From Methanobacteriota archaeon (lineage in GTDB: Archaea > Halobacteriota > Methanosarcinia > Methanosarcinales > Methanosarcinaceae), in assembly GCA_030837265.1 (NCBI GenBank), contig JAUPKV010000684.1, positions 1 to 8,943 of the forward strand: a stretch of 8,943 nucleotides of DNA, given 5' to 3'. The position numbers and the translations under genes were made by a program. The notes beneath the pieces are model-generated. The model had not been told where the DNA came from. It saw only the letters and a list, made by a program, of their open reading frames with translations, and did no database searches. Below, piece after piece: positions 1 through 6,750 of this stretch. How positions within the stretch are numbered: the first letter of the stretch is position 1; each line of letters starts with the position of its first letter.

Positions 1-188
1 AATTTTTTCTTCACGAAATCGATCTCTTCGTTTGTTGGGGTAATCTCCGTGTTGCCGATAAATACGTAGCGGACTATTACATCGGCAGGCTCTCCTGGCA
101 GCGAATGCAGCACGTAAAACGTCAGAGCAGTCGCTGCCATGATAACAAAAGCAAATATTGCTAACCGTTTTATAATGTACTTCCACAT
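1..188 (-). CDS. ABC transporter permease, DppB/OppB/NikB-like (partial, N-terminus only)
   Basis: The first 62 codons of an inner permease subunit of a peptide/nickel-type ABC importer are present; the rest lies beyond the left window edge. The translation starts MWKYIIKRLAIFAFVIMAAT, a short basic head followed by one hydrophobic membrane helix, then LTFYVLHSLPGEPADV. The pattern of RRL, a helix, then LHxLPGxPxD is the usual opening of this permease family. The start ATG (188-186) is supported by a good ribosome-binding site, GGAGGTCA on the minus strand at about 203-196, 9 bases upstream. It lies 56 bp downstream of the substrate-binding protein gene on the same strand, so the two are almost certainly one operon. 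The substrate, nickel or peptide, cannot be told from this fragment. Confidence 0.82.
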   Translation of the reverse strand, partial: MWKYIIKRLAIFAFVIMAATALTFYVLHSLPGEPADVIVRYVFIGNTEITPTNEEIDFVKKK

Positions 189-212
189 TCCGAAATGACC
201 TCCGGGACAAAG

Positions 213-236
213 GGTGGCGTATTTGTTTACACCACC
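213..236 (-). repeat. Stem-loop between substrate-binding protein and permease genes
   Basis: GGTGGCGT (213-220) and ACACCACC (229-236) form an 8-bp stem with one C-A mismatch and an 8-base loop. It lies in the 56-bp gap between the SBP stop and the permease ribosome-binding site. In ABC operons such hairpins often stabilise the upstream message so that the binding protein is made in excess. That role is inferred here; only the structure is visible. Confidence 0.35.
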
Positions 237-244
237 TCACATAT

Positions 245-1897
245 TCATTCGAAGTACATGTCCTTGTTAAGCCGCCAGTTGTGTGTCACGACGTACGGGA
301 CATAACCCTTAAGGTCGCTTCGGGTGATCAGACAATATCGTGGACTGGCGAAATAGATGTGCACGCAATCGTCATCAGTGACGATCTTCTGCGCCTGGCG
401 GTACAGCTCATAGCGTCTGGTCTCATTAAGCTCCGAGCGGGCTTCTTTGAGCAGTTTATCGAGGGACTGGTTAGAGTAATTCATGATATTGCTTGACCCT
501 CCCGTTTTGAAATTATTTTCAAGGAAATAGCTCGGATCGTTGACAATCAGAGGTACTGTATAAGTTAACTGGAGAAATCCCCAGTCCTGGGTATGAGCAT
601 TGATTGCAGAATAATCCAGAACCTGTATATCGGAACCGATGCCTATATTGAGGAGCTGGGACTGTATAGCAGGAGCCATCACCGTCTGTGCCGGATTATC
701 GGTAGAGGTATAGAAGTTTATCTTAAAGGCCCTGCCGTCCTTGTCGACGATGCCGTCTCCGTCTGTATCAGTCCACCCGGCTTCTTTGAGCAGTTCTTTT
801 GCTTTTGACACATTGTAGGAGTAGCCGGTTACGCCGCTGTTGCACCATTTTGCAACTGATGGCACTCCGTTACCCTTGTTAACTATTCCCCGGTCCAGTA
901 ATATGCTGTTGACAATGTTTTCCCTGTCAAGTGCGTACGCAAGGGCTTTTCTTACCCTGGCGTCATCGTATGGTGCCCTTGTAAGGTTCCCGAATTTGAG
1001 CATGTACTGCCCGTGCCAGTCGTACACGTAGACATTCAGATCCGAATTTTTCTTCAGGCGGCTGGTAGATGCAATGGATGGTTCGACGGTTATGTCCACA
1101 TCACCGTTTTCGATAGCCATTTCCCGGCTGTTTTCGTTGGCCATATTGAAGGTTATGATCACATGTGCAAGCCTTCCCGTTCCGTTGTAGTATTCGTCGA
1201 ACCGGTCCAGAGTTAGCTTATCCGTTGCTGCATCTCTGCTGATTATTTTAAAAGGCCCGGTGGTAACCAGCTTTGTGATGACACCTTTTTCGTCGGTCAC
1301 TGATGTATTGCTGTAGATAATCGCTCGCGGTCCTGACATCCTTCCCGGGATAGAAGCATCCGTGTTTTCAGTAACCAGTTCGACTGTATACTCATCAATA
1401 ACATTACACTGTTTGATGGCCAGAGTGACGACGTTGCTTGCGCTTCTGTTCATCGATCTGTCCAGTGAATACTTGACGTCGTAAGCTGTCATTTTTTTAC
1501 CGTCGTGGAACTTGACGTCCTCGCGCAGGTGGAAAATCCACGAAGTTCCATTAACGTTCTCCCAGGACTTCGCCAGTCCCGGACTCAGCGAGCCGTCAGG
1601 GTCAACTTCGACCAGGCATTCTCCAACCCGCCAGTTCCAGAGTGAATTGGCACTATTAGCCGGATCGAGATCGTTGAGCGAAAATGCATCCCCTATGATC
1701 AGGGTGTCTTTAACAGCTGATGTCGAAGTGGTAACATCTGACTGGTTGCCGGCAGACTCCGGTGCCTCAACAGACGAGGTACTGCCTGATATGCACCCGG
1801 ATGCAAATATGCTTCCCAAAAGGATGAAAATGACTAAAAATGATACGATGGAATTCCTGAACAGGTTGCAAGGTTTCCTGAGAATATCCGGTTTCAT
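245..1897 (-). CDS. ABC transporter substrate-binding lipoprotein, SBP family 5 (peptide/nickel type)
   Basis: Extracellular substrate-binding protein of a peptide/nickel (Dpp/Opp/Nik) ABC importer, 550 residues, the usual length for the family. The N-terminus is a lipoprotein signal: basic head, hydrophobic stretch at about 17-32, and FASGC with the likely lipidated Cys35. A Ser/Thr-rich linker follows. Family-5 hallmarks are SPGLAKSWE (105-113), the FHLREDVKFHDG stretch with TAYDVKYSLDR (122-147), and RVRKALAYALDRENIV (314-329). DTDGDGIVDKDG (377-388) resembles a calcium-binding loop and occurs in many relatives. The ATG follows a weak purine-rich site, and a TTTAAATC TATA-like box lies about 37-45 bases upstream. 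The permease follows in the same operon. Nickel is a plausible substrate because a DUF4198 gene diverges next door, but oligopeptides cannot be excluded. Confidence 0.88.
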   Translation of the reverse strand: MKPDILRKPCNLFRNSIVSFLVIFILLGSIFASGCISGSTSSVEAPESAGNQSDVTTSTSAVKDTLIIGDAFSLNDLDPANSANSLWNWRVGECLVEVDPDGSLSPGLAKSWENVNGTSWIFHLREDVKFHDGKKMTAYDVKYSLDRSMNRSASNVVTLAIKQCNVIDEYTVELVTENTDASIPGRMSGPRAIIYSNTSVTDEKGVITKLVTTGPFKIISRDAATDKLTLDRFDEYYNGTGRLAHVIITFNMANENSREMAIENGDVDITVEPSIASTSRLKKNSDLNVYVYDWHGQYMLKFGNLTRAPYDDARVRKALAYALDRENIVNSILLDRGIVNKGNGVPSVAKWCNSGVTGYSYNVSKAKELLKEAGWTDTDGDGIVDKDGRAFKINFYTSTDNPAQTVMAPAIQSQLLNIGIGSDIQVLDYSAINAHTQDWGFLQLTYTVPLIVNDPSYFLENNFKTGGSSNIMNYSNQSLDKLLKEARSELNETRRYELYRQAQKIVTDDDCVHIYFASPRYCLITRSDLKGYVPYVVTHNWRLNKDMYFE

Positions 1898-1931
1898 GAA
1901 AGTAATCCCCTTTTATGCCACCTAGCACATC

Positions 1932-1940
1932 GATTTAAAC
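1932..1940 (-). promoter_or_regulatory. Probable TATA box for the SBP-permease operon
   Basis: Minus-strand GTTTAAATC at 1940-1932 resembles an archaeal TATA box. It is about 35-43 bases upstream of the SBP start, which would give a short leader of roughly 10-20 bases. The call rests on sequence resemblance and spacing only. Confidence 0.4.
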
Positions 1941-1979
1941 CAAACGAACATTGATTCTTCAAATAACAGGCACAAAGAA

Positions 1980-2012
1980 ATGAAAGTACTTTTCAAATCA
2001 CAGTACTTTCAT
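1980..2012. promoter_or_regulatory. Perfect 11-bp inverted repeat, candidate operator
   Basis: ATGAAAGTACT (1980-1990) and AGTACTTTCAT (2002-2012) are exact reverse complements separated by 11 bases. Each arm also contains the self-palindrome AGTACT, and the left arm extends into a near-palindrome, GAAAGTACTTTTC. The repeat sits in the divergent region, about 40 bp upstream of the SBP TATA-like box. A dimeric regulator could bind here and control the transporter operon, the DUF4198 gene or both. Metal-responsive regulation (NikR or another) is a guess from the neighbours; I cannot assign the factor. Confidence 0.5.
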
Positions 2013-2297
2013 GCCAAATAAATTCCGGATTCAAAAGATGGCAGGTAAAATAACATATTATTAAATTTTTGTAGTATCAAATAATACTATTTCACTACTT
2101 AATGTTATCTATTCTGACTTTTTAGAAACACATATGTACAAAGGAAATAAGCTTTTGAATCGATTCCTGGACTTAAACCTTAGCTCTTACTATAAAAACT
2201 AGTATCACTAATATATACAAAAACTTGATTTATTAATATGAACATTAAATAACTTAACATAAAGTAAAAAATGTTGAGAATAATAAAAAAGGATAAT

Positions 2298-2303
2298 GGT
2301 GAT
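2298..2303 (+). promoter_or_regulatory. Ribosome-binding site deciding the DUF4198 start
   Basis: GGTGAT matches the archaeal anti-Shine-Dalgarno complement. It lies inside the longer open frame, 12 bases before ATG 2316, and has no use for the upstream ATG at 2271. This favours the shorter protein. Confidence 0.45.
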
Positions 2304-2315
2304 ATCTTGGACAAA

Positions 2316-3017
2316 ATGGTTTTAATGGCAGGTGGTCACGAGATATGGCTCGAGCCCACTAAAACAATCGGGAAAGATGTCGAAATCACTCTCGCATATG
2401 GTCACAATATGAAAAGTGACGGTACGCCGGATCCCGAAAGGCTGATACCCGGAGTGTACATCACAGATGGAGAGAAGATCAATACGGTTTTGAAGTCAAA
2501 GAACGAGCAATTCACGCTGTGCTTCAGGGGGGAGCAGCCCGGCTACTATGTCCCGGTAGTGGATATGGCCCCGGTCATCCTGACGCACACGGCAGAGAAG
2601 AATTACCAGAGAGGACCGAAAAAGGAGTACAAGGACGCAATCTACTCAGGTGCTTTCCACCAGATGGCAAAGACGATCATAAGGTTGGGCGAATCAGAAA
2701 ACTATAAACCCGAACACTTCCACGGGATCCTGGATATTCTGCCTGAGGAGGCCTTGCTGACCGTTGGTAAGGCCATTAACCTGACCGTGTTATATGAGGG
2801 AAAACCGCTACCTGATATCGATGTCAAAGCCGTGTCTAAAAAAGAAGGCACAGACATGTCCGTCATCAAGACGGATAAGAATGGAGTGGTCACGATACCG
2901 GTTATGGTTGACGGTGCCTGGATGTTCCTCGCCCGCCACAAGGACCCTTCCAGGGCAGTACCTGACGAATACGATGAAACGGTGTTTGTGACCACCCTGG
3001 TTATGGAAACTGCCTGA
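2316..3017 (+). CDS. DUF4198 domain protein (nickel/cobalt-transport-associated family)
   Basis: A DUF4198 family protein, recognised from its start, AGGHEIWLEPTK, and its late domain, with LYEGKPLPDIDVKAV followed by TDKNGVVTIPVMVDGAWMFLARHKDP and the end DEYDETVFVTTLVME. The second half resembles a carboxypeptidase-regulatory-like beta-sandwich. Relatives are often encoded beside nickel or cobalt importers and are usually exported. Here I see no signal peptide: the conserved GHEIW starts only a few residues after the methionine. The frame is open from an ATG at 2271 (248 aa), but I prefer ATG 2316 (233 aa), because GGTGAT at 2298-2303 is a good ribosome-binding match 12 bases upstream and the extra N-terminus is low in conserved features. 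It diverges from the SBP operon. A metal-related role is inferred from family and context. Confidence 0.75.
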   Translation: MVLMAGGHEIWLEPTKTIGKDVEITLAYGHNMKSDGTPDPERLIPGVYITDGEKINTVLKSKNEQFTLCFRGEQPGYYVPVVDMAPVILTHTAEKNYQRGPKKEYKDAIYSGAFHQMAKTIIRLGESENYKPEHFHGILDILPEEALLTVGKAINLTVLYEGKPLPDIDVKAVSKKEGTDMSVIKTDKNGVVTIPVMVDGAWMFLARHKDPSRAVPDEYDETVFVTTLVMETA

Positions 3018-3065
3018 GAAAGATAAAGTTTGAAGCAGGACGAGATATGCAAGCATGATTGCTAG

Positions 3066-3506
3066 GCCGCGCTCAGGGAGATCTTCCGGGTGCTCAGGCC
3101 GAGAGGAAGCATTGCGATGACAACTCTGGACAGGAATAATCATAACGGGATACGGAACATCAGCGACGAGATCCTCGTCCGACACGGCCTGAAGTCGGAG
3201 GACCGCACCGGGTTTAGCGGTACAAAAAAAGTGACTGCCCCTGAACTTTACGACCTGCTGTCAGGCACCGGTTTTTCTGACATTCGCATCGATCCAAAGT
3301 CTACATTCCGGCACTATGCCTCATTGGAAGCACTTTTTGATCACTGGGATGAAAACAGAGGATTGAAAGACCTGCTGAAAAACATCCCTCCTGATTTAAG
3401 CCAGCAGATCATGAACGAGATAGTGAGGGAACTGGAACCATATCGTACACCGGACGGATTCGATTTTGAGTCTTGCACTTTATTCGCGATTGCAAAAAAA
3501 ACCTGA
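3066..3506 (+). pseudogene. SAM-dependent methyltransferase, C-terminal remnant
   Basis: The frame opens directly after a TAG at 3063-3065 and reads AALREIFRVLRPRGSIAMTTLD, the stretch that follows motif III in class I SAM-dependent methyltransferases (the usual ALREIxRVLRPGGxxxxT). It continues with VTAPELYDLLSGTGFSDIRI, typical of the C-terminal strands. The SAM-binding half, including the glycine-rich motif I, is missing: only 48 bp separate the remnant from the DUF4198 stop, and they hold no recognisable methyltransferase sequence. A GTG at 3090 could start a 138-residue protein, but it would lack the cofactor site, so I read this as a 5'-deleted gene. It may have lost its front in a deletion that placed it behind DUF4198. 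Confidence 0.68.
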
Positions 3507-3540
3507 GGGAATATATAGATCCAGATTCATCGGGATATTA

Positions 3541-3583
3541 GAAAGTAAATAAAAGATCAGAAGGTTTTCAGATCGAAACTTTC
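3541..3583. terminator. Weak inverted repeat between convergent genes
   Basis: GAAAGT (3541-3546) pairs with ACTTTC (3578-3583). Inside, GATC (3555-3558) pairs with GATC (3571-3574), and GAA pairs with TTC around the loop. It lies where the methyltransferase remnant and the homocitrate synthase gene converge, overlapping the latter's last codons. A role in ending transcription is possible but weakly supported. Confidence 0.22.
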
Positions 3584-4785
3584 TCGTCTCCTTCTTCTGA
3601 AGATCCCTTTTTCTGCCTCACCTGTGTAATTAACTTTTCAAGGTGTTCTCTTGAGATGCTTTTGTGCTTCTCCTCAGTACAAACCTTGACCATTTCGATA
3701 AGGTCACAGAGTTCGTCCCGTTCAAGACAGAACCCGATGCTGTTGATGATACCTTTTAAGGCCTTTTTGCCAGTATGTTTTCCAACAATAAGGTTGCGTT
3801 TTCCTCCGACCATTTCCGGAAGGAAGAGTTCATAAGTGCGAGGCTCTTCCAGGATTGCAGCAACATGGATTCCTGATTCGTGAGAGAAGGCGTTTTGCCC
3901 TACGATAGCTTTATTGGCTGAGGGTTTGATGCCTGAATATTCGGAGATCATTTTGGAAATTGCTGTGAGTTTTGTGGTATCATAACGGTCAATCCCATAC
4001 TGAACCCTGAGGGCTACCATTACTTCTTCGAGGGATGCATTGCCTGCCCTTTCTCCAATCCCGTTGACAGTCGTATGGAGCTGCTTTGCACCGGCTTCTG
4101 CAGCTGCAAGAGTGTTTGCCGTAGCCATGCCCAGGTCATCGTGACAGTGAATACAGATGTCAGTATTAACCGATTTGTAAATCTCGCTCACCAGGTAGTG
4201 GGTCGTAGTCGGGTTCAGAATGCCAATAGTGTCCGCAAGGCTCAAATACTGCACTTTGCATTCCGTTTCAACTTCCTTGAATATCTCTTTGAGGCGGTCG
4301 ATCGGAGTCCTGCTTGAGTCTTCAGCTGCGAAACGTACTTTTAATCCGTGATCAGTTGCGTACTCAATAGTTTCCTTGGCGCAACCGAGCATATCCTCAA
4401 GACTTCGGTGATACTTGTGTTCAAGATGCATGTCAGACATTGCAATAAATATGCTCACAATATCAACGTCGCACTCCAGGGCAGCATCAACATCCCCTTT
4501 TACTGCTCTGGAAAGGCAGCAAATCCTTGCATCAAGGCCCTGATTTGCAATTGCTTTTACCGTTTCCTTCTCATTTTCCGATACTACTGGAAATCCGGCT
4601 TCTATAACCTCAATACCCATGGAATCGAGCTCACTGGCAACCGTTAGCTTCTGTTCTTTGGTAAACAGAACACCTGGAGTCTGTTCCCCATCACGGAGCG
4701 TCACGTCACAAATTTCGATATCTAAGGGTCGATATTTAATAAAGTCCATTAATGTGTTTCTTGAATACTGCTCGCTCTCTGGCAT
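3568..4785 (-). CDS. aksA: Homocitrate synthase family protein (AksA/NifV-like)
   Basis: Condenses acetyl-CoA with a 2-oxo acid. AksA uses 2-oxoglutarate and longer homologues to build the C7 chain of coenzyme B in methanogens. The HMGL/DRE-TIM-barrel signatures are clear: [12 protein letters not shown] (27-38) with Arg31 and metal ligand Asp32, the HCHDDLG motif (213-219) with metal ligands His213 and His215, [15 protein letters not shown] (241-255), and SHESGIH (301-307) followed by a KHTGKKAL segment. At 405 residues it lacks the C-terminal leucine-binding regulatory domain of LeuA and CimA (about 500 residues). This fits AksA or NifV, which sequence alone separates poorly; no nif genes are in view, so AksA is the better guess. 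ATG 4785 has AGGA about 9 bases upstream, and a TATA-like AATATATC lies near 4846-4852. It appears to be a single-gene unit. Confidence 0.85.
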   Translation of the reverse strand: MPESEQYSRNTLMDFIKYRPLDIEICDVTLRDGEQTPGVLFTKEQKLTVASELDSMGIEVIEAGFPVVSENEKETVKAIANQGLDARICCLSRAVKGDVDAALECDVDIVSIFIAMSDMHLEHKYHRSLEDMLGCAKETIEYATDHGLKVRFAAEDSSRTPIDRLKEIFKEVETECKVQYLSLADTIGILNPTTTHYLVSEIYKSVNTDICIHCHDDLGMATANTLAAAEAGAKQLHTTVNGIGERAGNASLEEVMVALRVQYGIDRYDTTKLTAISKMISEYSGIKPSANKAIVGQNAFSHESGIHVAAILEEPRTYELFLPEMVGGKRNLIVGKHTGKKALKGIINSIGFCLERDELCDLIEMVKVCTEEKHKSISREHLEKLITQVRQKKGSSEEGDEKVSI

Positions 4786-4844
4786 GGTTACTGTTTCCTG
4801 TGATTTTCTTTATTTTGGGATATTATTTTTGATTATTTTTAGTG

Positions 4845-4852
4845 ATATATTG
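4845..4852 (-). promoter_or_regulatory. Probable TATA box of the homocitrate synthase gene
   Basis: The minus-strand sequence CAATATATC covers this site about 60 bases upstream of the ATG, implying a leader of roughly 35 bases. The call is based on resemblance and position only. Confidence 0.4.
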
Positions 4853-4990
4853 GTGACGAACTGCCTGGAAGAAATTGAAGGCTTGAACAAGGAATTACCG
4901 GGATATAATGATTTATAAAAGTCGTAAATATTTTGTATCGTCAAAATTAAGTCAAATTTAAGCATAGCTTTACCTACACATGTATAAATG

Positions 4991-5007
4991 TTTTCCTTGG
5001 AGGAAAA
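4991..5007. repeat. Short perfect hairpin
   Basis: TTTTCCT (4991-4997) and AGGAAAA (5001-5007) are exact complements around a TGG loop. It stands alone in the spacer, followed by GC-richer DNA up to about 5045. It could be part of a small RNA or of a decayed element; nothing else supports a function. Confidence 0.3.
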
Positions 5008-5259
5008 TAGCTTCCGCCGACTGCAATTTGATACTCCGGAGCAGCAGGAATTCATTAAAAATATATTTGTTTCTATTTAAAGATCAGTTAAAGCCCCCAA
5101 GGTAGAAAAACTCTTAAAATAGATAACTAAGTGAATTGATGTAGAGAATCAGTTAATATTAAAAAAATTTTCATTTAATCAATCAGCTAATTACAAATCA
5201 TTTTGCAGGTATAAAACCGATAAGGTTATAAATTGAAGGCTAATTTTTTTGGTTACTCT

Positions 5260-5359
5260 GGCAATCTTTCTAATGCATCTATTAAACCCTGCATGCATCT
5301 ATTAAATCCTGTGATGCTCCCTGTTTTCTTGCTTCTTCAATAAATTCTCTTCTGGTCAT
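5260..5359 (-). pseudogene. DUF2795-like small ORF broken by a 20-bp tandem duplication
   Basis: From ATG 5359 the minus strand reads MTRREFIEEARKQGASQDLIDA and then ends out of frame as CRV with a stop at 5284-5282. The expected continuation, LIDALERLPE and a stop, is found in another frame just beyond. The pattern ARxQGAxxxLIDALERLP resembles the C-terminal half of DUF2795 proteins. Two near-identical 20-bp units at the break (5273-5292 and 5293-5312, two mismatches) account for the shift; removing one restores a 28-codon frame. No good ribosome-binding site is visible. It may be a remnant of a longer gene, and I am not certain it was ever translated from this ATG. Confidence 0.4.
5273..5312. 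repeat. Two tandem 20-bp direct repeats
   Basis: Units at 5273-5292 and 5293-5312 both read ATGCATCTATTAAA, then C or T, then CCTG and a final base. Two of 20 positions differ. Since 20 is not a multiple of three, the duplication changes the reading frame of the minus-strand small ORF it lies in. Confidence 0.85.
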
Positions 5360-5421
5360 TTTCCATTTTTGATATAATTTTAATTTTATAAAAATTAATC
5401 CGATAACTATTTGACTGAACT

Positions 5422-5429
5422 CTTATAAG
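5422..5429 (+). promoter_or_regulatory. Probable TATA box of the DUF5591 gene
   Basis: CTTATAAG lies 35-42 bases upstream of ATG 5464, placing the likely transcript start near 5447-5450 with a short leader. Confidence 0.4.
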
Positions 5430-5463
5430 ATTACTGATTACTTGCTTACTAAAGCTTGATGTC

Positions 5464-6204
5464 ATGGCTAGCGAAGTTAATTATATATACAATCTCAGGA
5501 CTCAAATTGCTTTGAAGCTTATGAAGCCGATCATTCCCGAAGCTGAACGTTCCCAGGAACCTCTTGACACTGACCGGGTCATTTACCACCCCGACATGAT
5601 AAGAGCCAACGAATGGGTCCTGGGCGAATACGAAGCCCCTTTCCGCGAGCTCTGTATATTCGTGCCCTGCTCTAAAAAGAAACCCTATCATGAAAGCCCT
5701 TCCCACAAGAAATTCGACCGGGTGATTTTCGGAATAGCGAAGCTTGAAGACGTACACATAGTGACCTTCGGCACCTGCGGGATTACTCCCAGGGAACTTG
5801 ACACCCAGTACCCTTTCATGCATTACAGCTTCATGATGGGAAAATGTAATGTAACAAAGGTCAAAAGGGATTTCATAAAAATGGAAAGCGAAAGGCTTGC
5901 CGCATATCTTTTGAAGACCAGGGACAATTACAAACACAGGATCGCTTACTGTATCGGTGACTTCAGGACCGCGATGGAAAAAGCCGCAGAAATGGTAGAT
6001 ATCGAAGTAAACATAGTCCCTAAGGAATCCACAATCCAGAGTATGATCCAGCCCGAGAAAAAATTCATCTATAGCAGTTTATCCACCCGAGAATACCTGC
6101 AGGACCTTTCCGATGCAATTACCGACGCTCTCAAGCTTCCCGGAAGAACAGTGGGGCTCAGGGAAGATCTATCGGTTGATGATACGGACTGGTATGTGCT
6201 TTAA
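5464..6204 (+). CDS. Stand-alone DUF5591 protein with archaeosine-synthase (ArcS) signature
   Basis: Residues 68-81 read PCSKKKPYHESPSH, an exact match to the PCX3KPYX2SX2H signature of ArcS, the enzyme that acts on preQ0 at position 15 of archaeal tRNA on the way to archaeosine. The rest fits the DUF5591 domain: HIVTFGTCGITPRELDTQYP (98-117) and an alpha/beta pattern up to about residue 235. At 246 residues the protein lacks the N-terminal TGT-like domain and the C-terminal PUA domain of full-length ArcS. It may act with a separately encoded partner, or be a paralogue with another role. ATG 5464 has only a weak ribosome-binding match (TTGATG), but the TATA-like box at 5422-5429 fits. No co-directional neighbour is close, so it looks monocistronic. 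Three 16-bp repeats overlap its stop codon. Confidence 0.72.
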   Translation: MASEVNYIYNLRTQIALKLMKPIIPEAERSQEPLDTDRVIYHPDMIRANEWVLGEYEAPFRELCIFVPCSKKKPYHESPSHKKFDRVIFGIAKLEDVHIVTFGTCGITPRELDTQYPFMHYSFMMGKCNVTKVKRDFIKMESERLAAYLLKTRDNYKHRIAYCIGDFRTAMEKAAEMVDIEVNIVPKESTIQSMIQPEKKFIYSSLSTREYLQDLSDAITDALKLPGRTVGLREDLSVDDTDWYVL

Positions 6205-6235
6205 CTGGCATGTGCTTTAACTGGTATGTACTTTA
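6188..6235 (+). repeat. Three tandem 16-bp repeats across the DUF5591 stop codon
   Basis: Units at 6188-6203, 6204-6219 and 6220-6235 follow ACTGGYATGTRCTTTA. The first encodes the protein's C-terminus (WYVL, then TAA completed by the first base of unit two); the other two repeat it downstream. Each copy differs from its neighbour by one or two bases, which suggests replication slippage followed by drift. Confidence 0.85.
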
Positions 6236-6400
6236 GTTACTAAGAGCATGTCTTAAAATTTAAGTAAAATAATTAGTTAGTGATTTGATTGTCCATCAAT
6301 ACAAGCGGGCGCCGTGTTTTAGTTATATCATCAAAACCTCAATTGGAAATTAGTGGACGAGTTTAATTTCTGCAGAGGAACAATTCAATCAGAAACAGCA
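6236..6400. other. Short AT-rich spacer after DUF5591
   Basis: No gene seen. It contains small palindromes: TAAGA (6241-6245) with TCTTA (6251-6255), and CTTAAAATTTAAG (6252-6264). A GC-richer patch follows near 6305-6320. It could be a decayed mobile-element end, but no matching partner end or target duplication is visible. Confidence 0.3.
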
Positions 6401-6750
6401 TTATTTTTCAGTCTCTATAACATCGAGTATCACAAGGATTTCGTCTTTTAAAACAGGAATATTGACTTTCACAGTATGCCAAACATCTTCCAAATTAATC
6501 CCGAAATAATGATGGATCAATCGATCCCTCATTCCAGCAATATCACTCCAGGGAACTTGAGAATACCTTTTTCGGAGATCCCTGATAAGTTTTTGGTAGC
6601 TTCACCTATTATCTCAATTTGCCTTATCGTTCCATCTTGAACTAGATTGTTGGATGAAAAATCTTCTTTTTCCATACCCTCAGTATATTCTTCAATACGT
6701 TCAATTGAATCAAGTATATGACAAAGGTAAACCGAGTCGCCCTTTCTCAT
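6401..6750 (-). pseudogene. hepT: HepT-like RNase toxin (HEPN domain, DUF86), frameshifted
   Basis: HepT toxins are HEPN-domain RNases paired with MntA nucleotidyltransferase antitoxins. The first part reads MRKGDSVYLCHILDSIERIE and continues TIRQIEIIGEATKNLS (41-56), typical of the family. The frame then shifts near 6580-6583, where GGG appears to have lost one base, and ends after residue 73 at 6529. The correct continuation lies in the next frame, 6580-6401: LRKRYSQVPWSDIAGMRDRLIHHYFG, ending VIETEK. It carries the catalytic RX4HXY motif (RDRLIHHY). Restored length would be about 116 residues, normal for HepT. The ATG overlaps the antitoxin's stop as ATGA, indicating translational coupling. 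The product as sequenced lacks its active site, unless the shift is a sequencing or assembly error. Confidence 0.82.

Larger units (their letters stand above)
1898..2315. promoter_or_regulatory. Divergent intergenic region between SBP operon and DUF4198 gene
   Basis: About 418 bp without a convincing gene, AT-rich from about 2040 on. Besides the 11-bp inverted repeat at 1980-2012, it holds a second perfect palindrome: TAGTAT (2072-2077), a 6-base spacer, then ATACTA (2084-2089). The octamer TAGTATCA occurs at 2072-2079 and again at 2200-2207, each followed by a similar AT-rich tail. TATA-like boxes toward the plus-strand gene are ATATATAC near 2210 and ATTAAATA near 2244. The long leader and the repeated motifs suggest regulated divergent transcription. 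Confidence 0.5.
4786..5463. other. 678-bp AT-rich spacer between homocitrate synthase and DUF5591 genes
   Basis: No intact gene is convincing here. Its content is: the promoter of the minus-strand gene on the left; a compact perfect hairpin at 4991-5007 (TTTTCCT, loop TGG, AGGAAAA); the 8-bp palindrome CTCCGGAG at 5034-5041; the broken DUF2795-like small ORF at 5260-5359; and the promoter of the DUF5591 gene (TTATAA near 5422-5429) on the right. An 81-codon open frame at 4810-5055 on the minus strand has no family features and is not called. Confidence 0.6.

Noticed and set aside
1512..1925. 137-codon plus-strand frame opposite the SBP gene
   Set aside because: A shadow of the strongly supported SBP coding sequence, covering its signal peptide and promoter on the other strand.
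2702..3185. Minus-strand frames opposite DUF4198 and the methyltransferase remnant
   Set aside because: Antisense shadows of coding sequence with recognisable plus-strand families.
4810..5055. Open frame of 81 codons on the minus strand (starts MNSCCSGVSNCSRRK)
   Set aside because: No family resemblance and no good ribosome-binding site. It covers the promoter of the homocitrate synthase gene and a hairpin, and the residue mix looks random.
4979..5105. Plus-strand mini-ORF starting MYKCFPWRKIAS
   Set aside because: Crosses a perfect hairpin and has no ribosome-binding site or recognisable motif; better explained as chance.
6188..6235. CRISPR-like array
   Set aside because: The 16-bp units are directly adjacent without spacers and include the end of a gene, so this is a plain tandem repeat.
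6241..6264. Insertion-sequence terminal repeat
   Set aside because: The short palindromes have no partner end, no target duplication and no transposase nearby.
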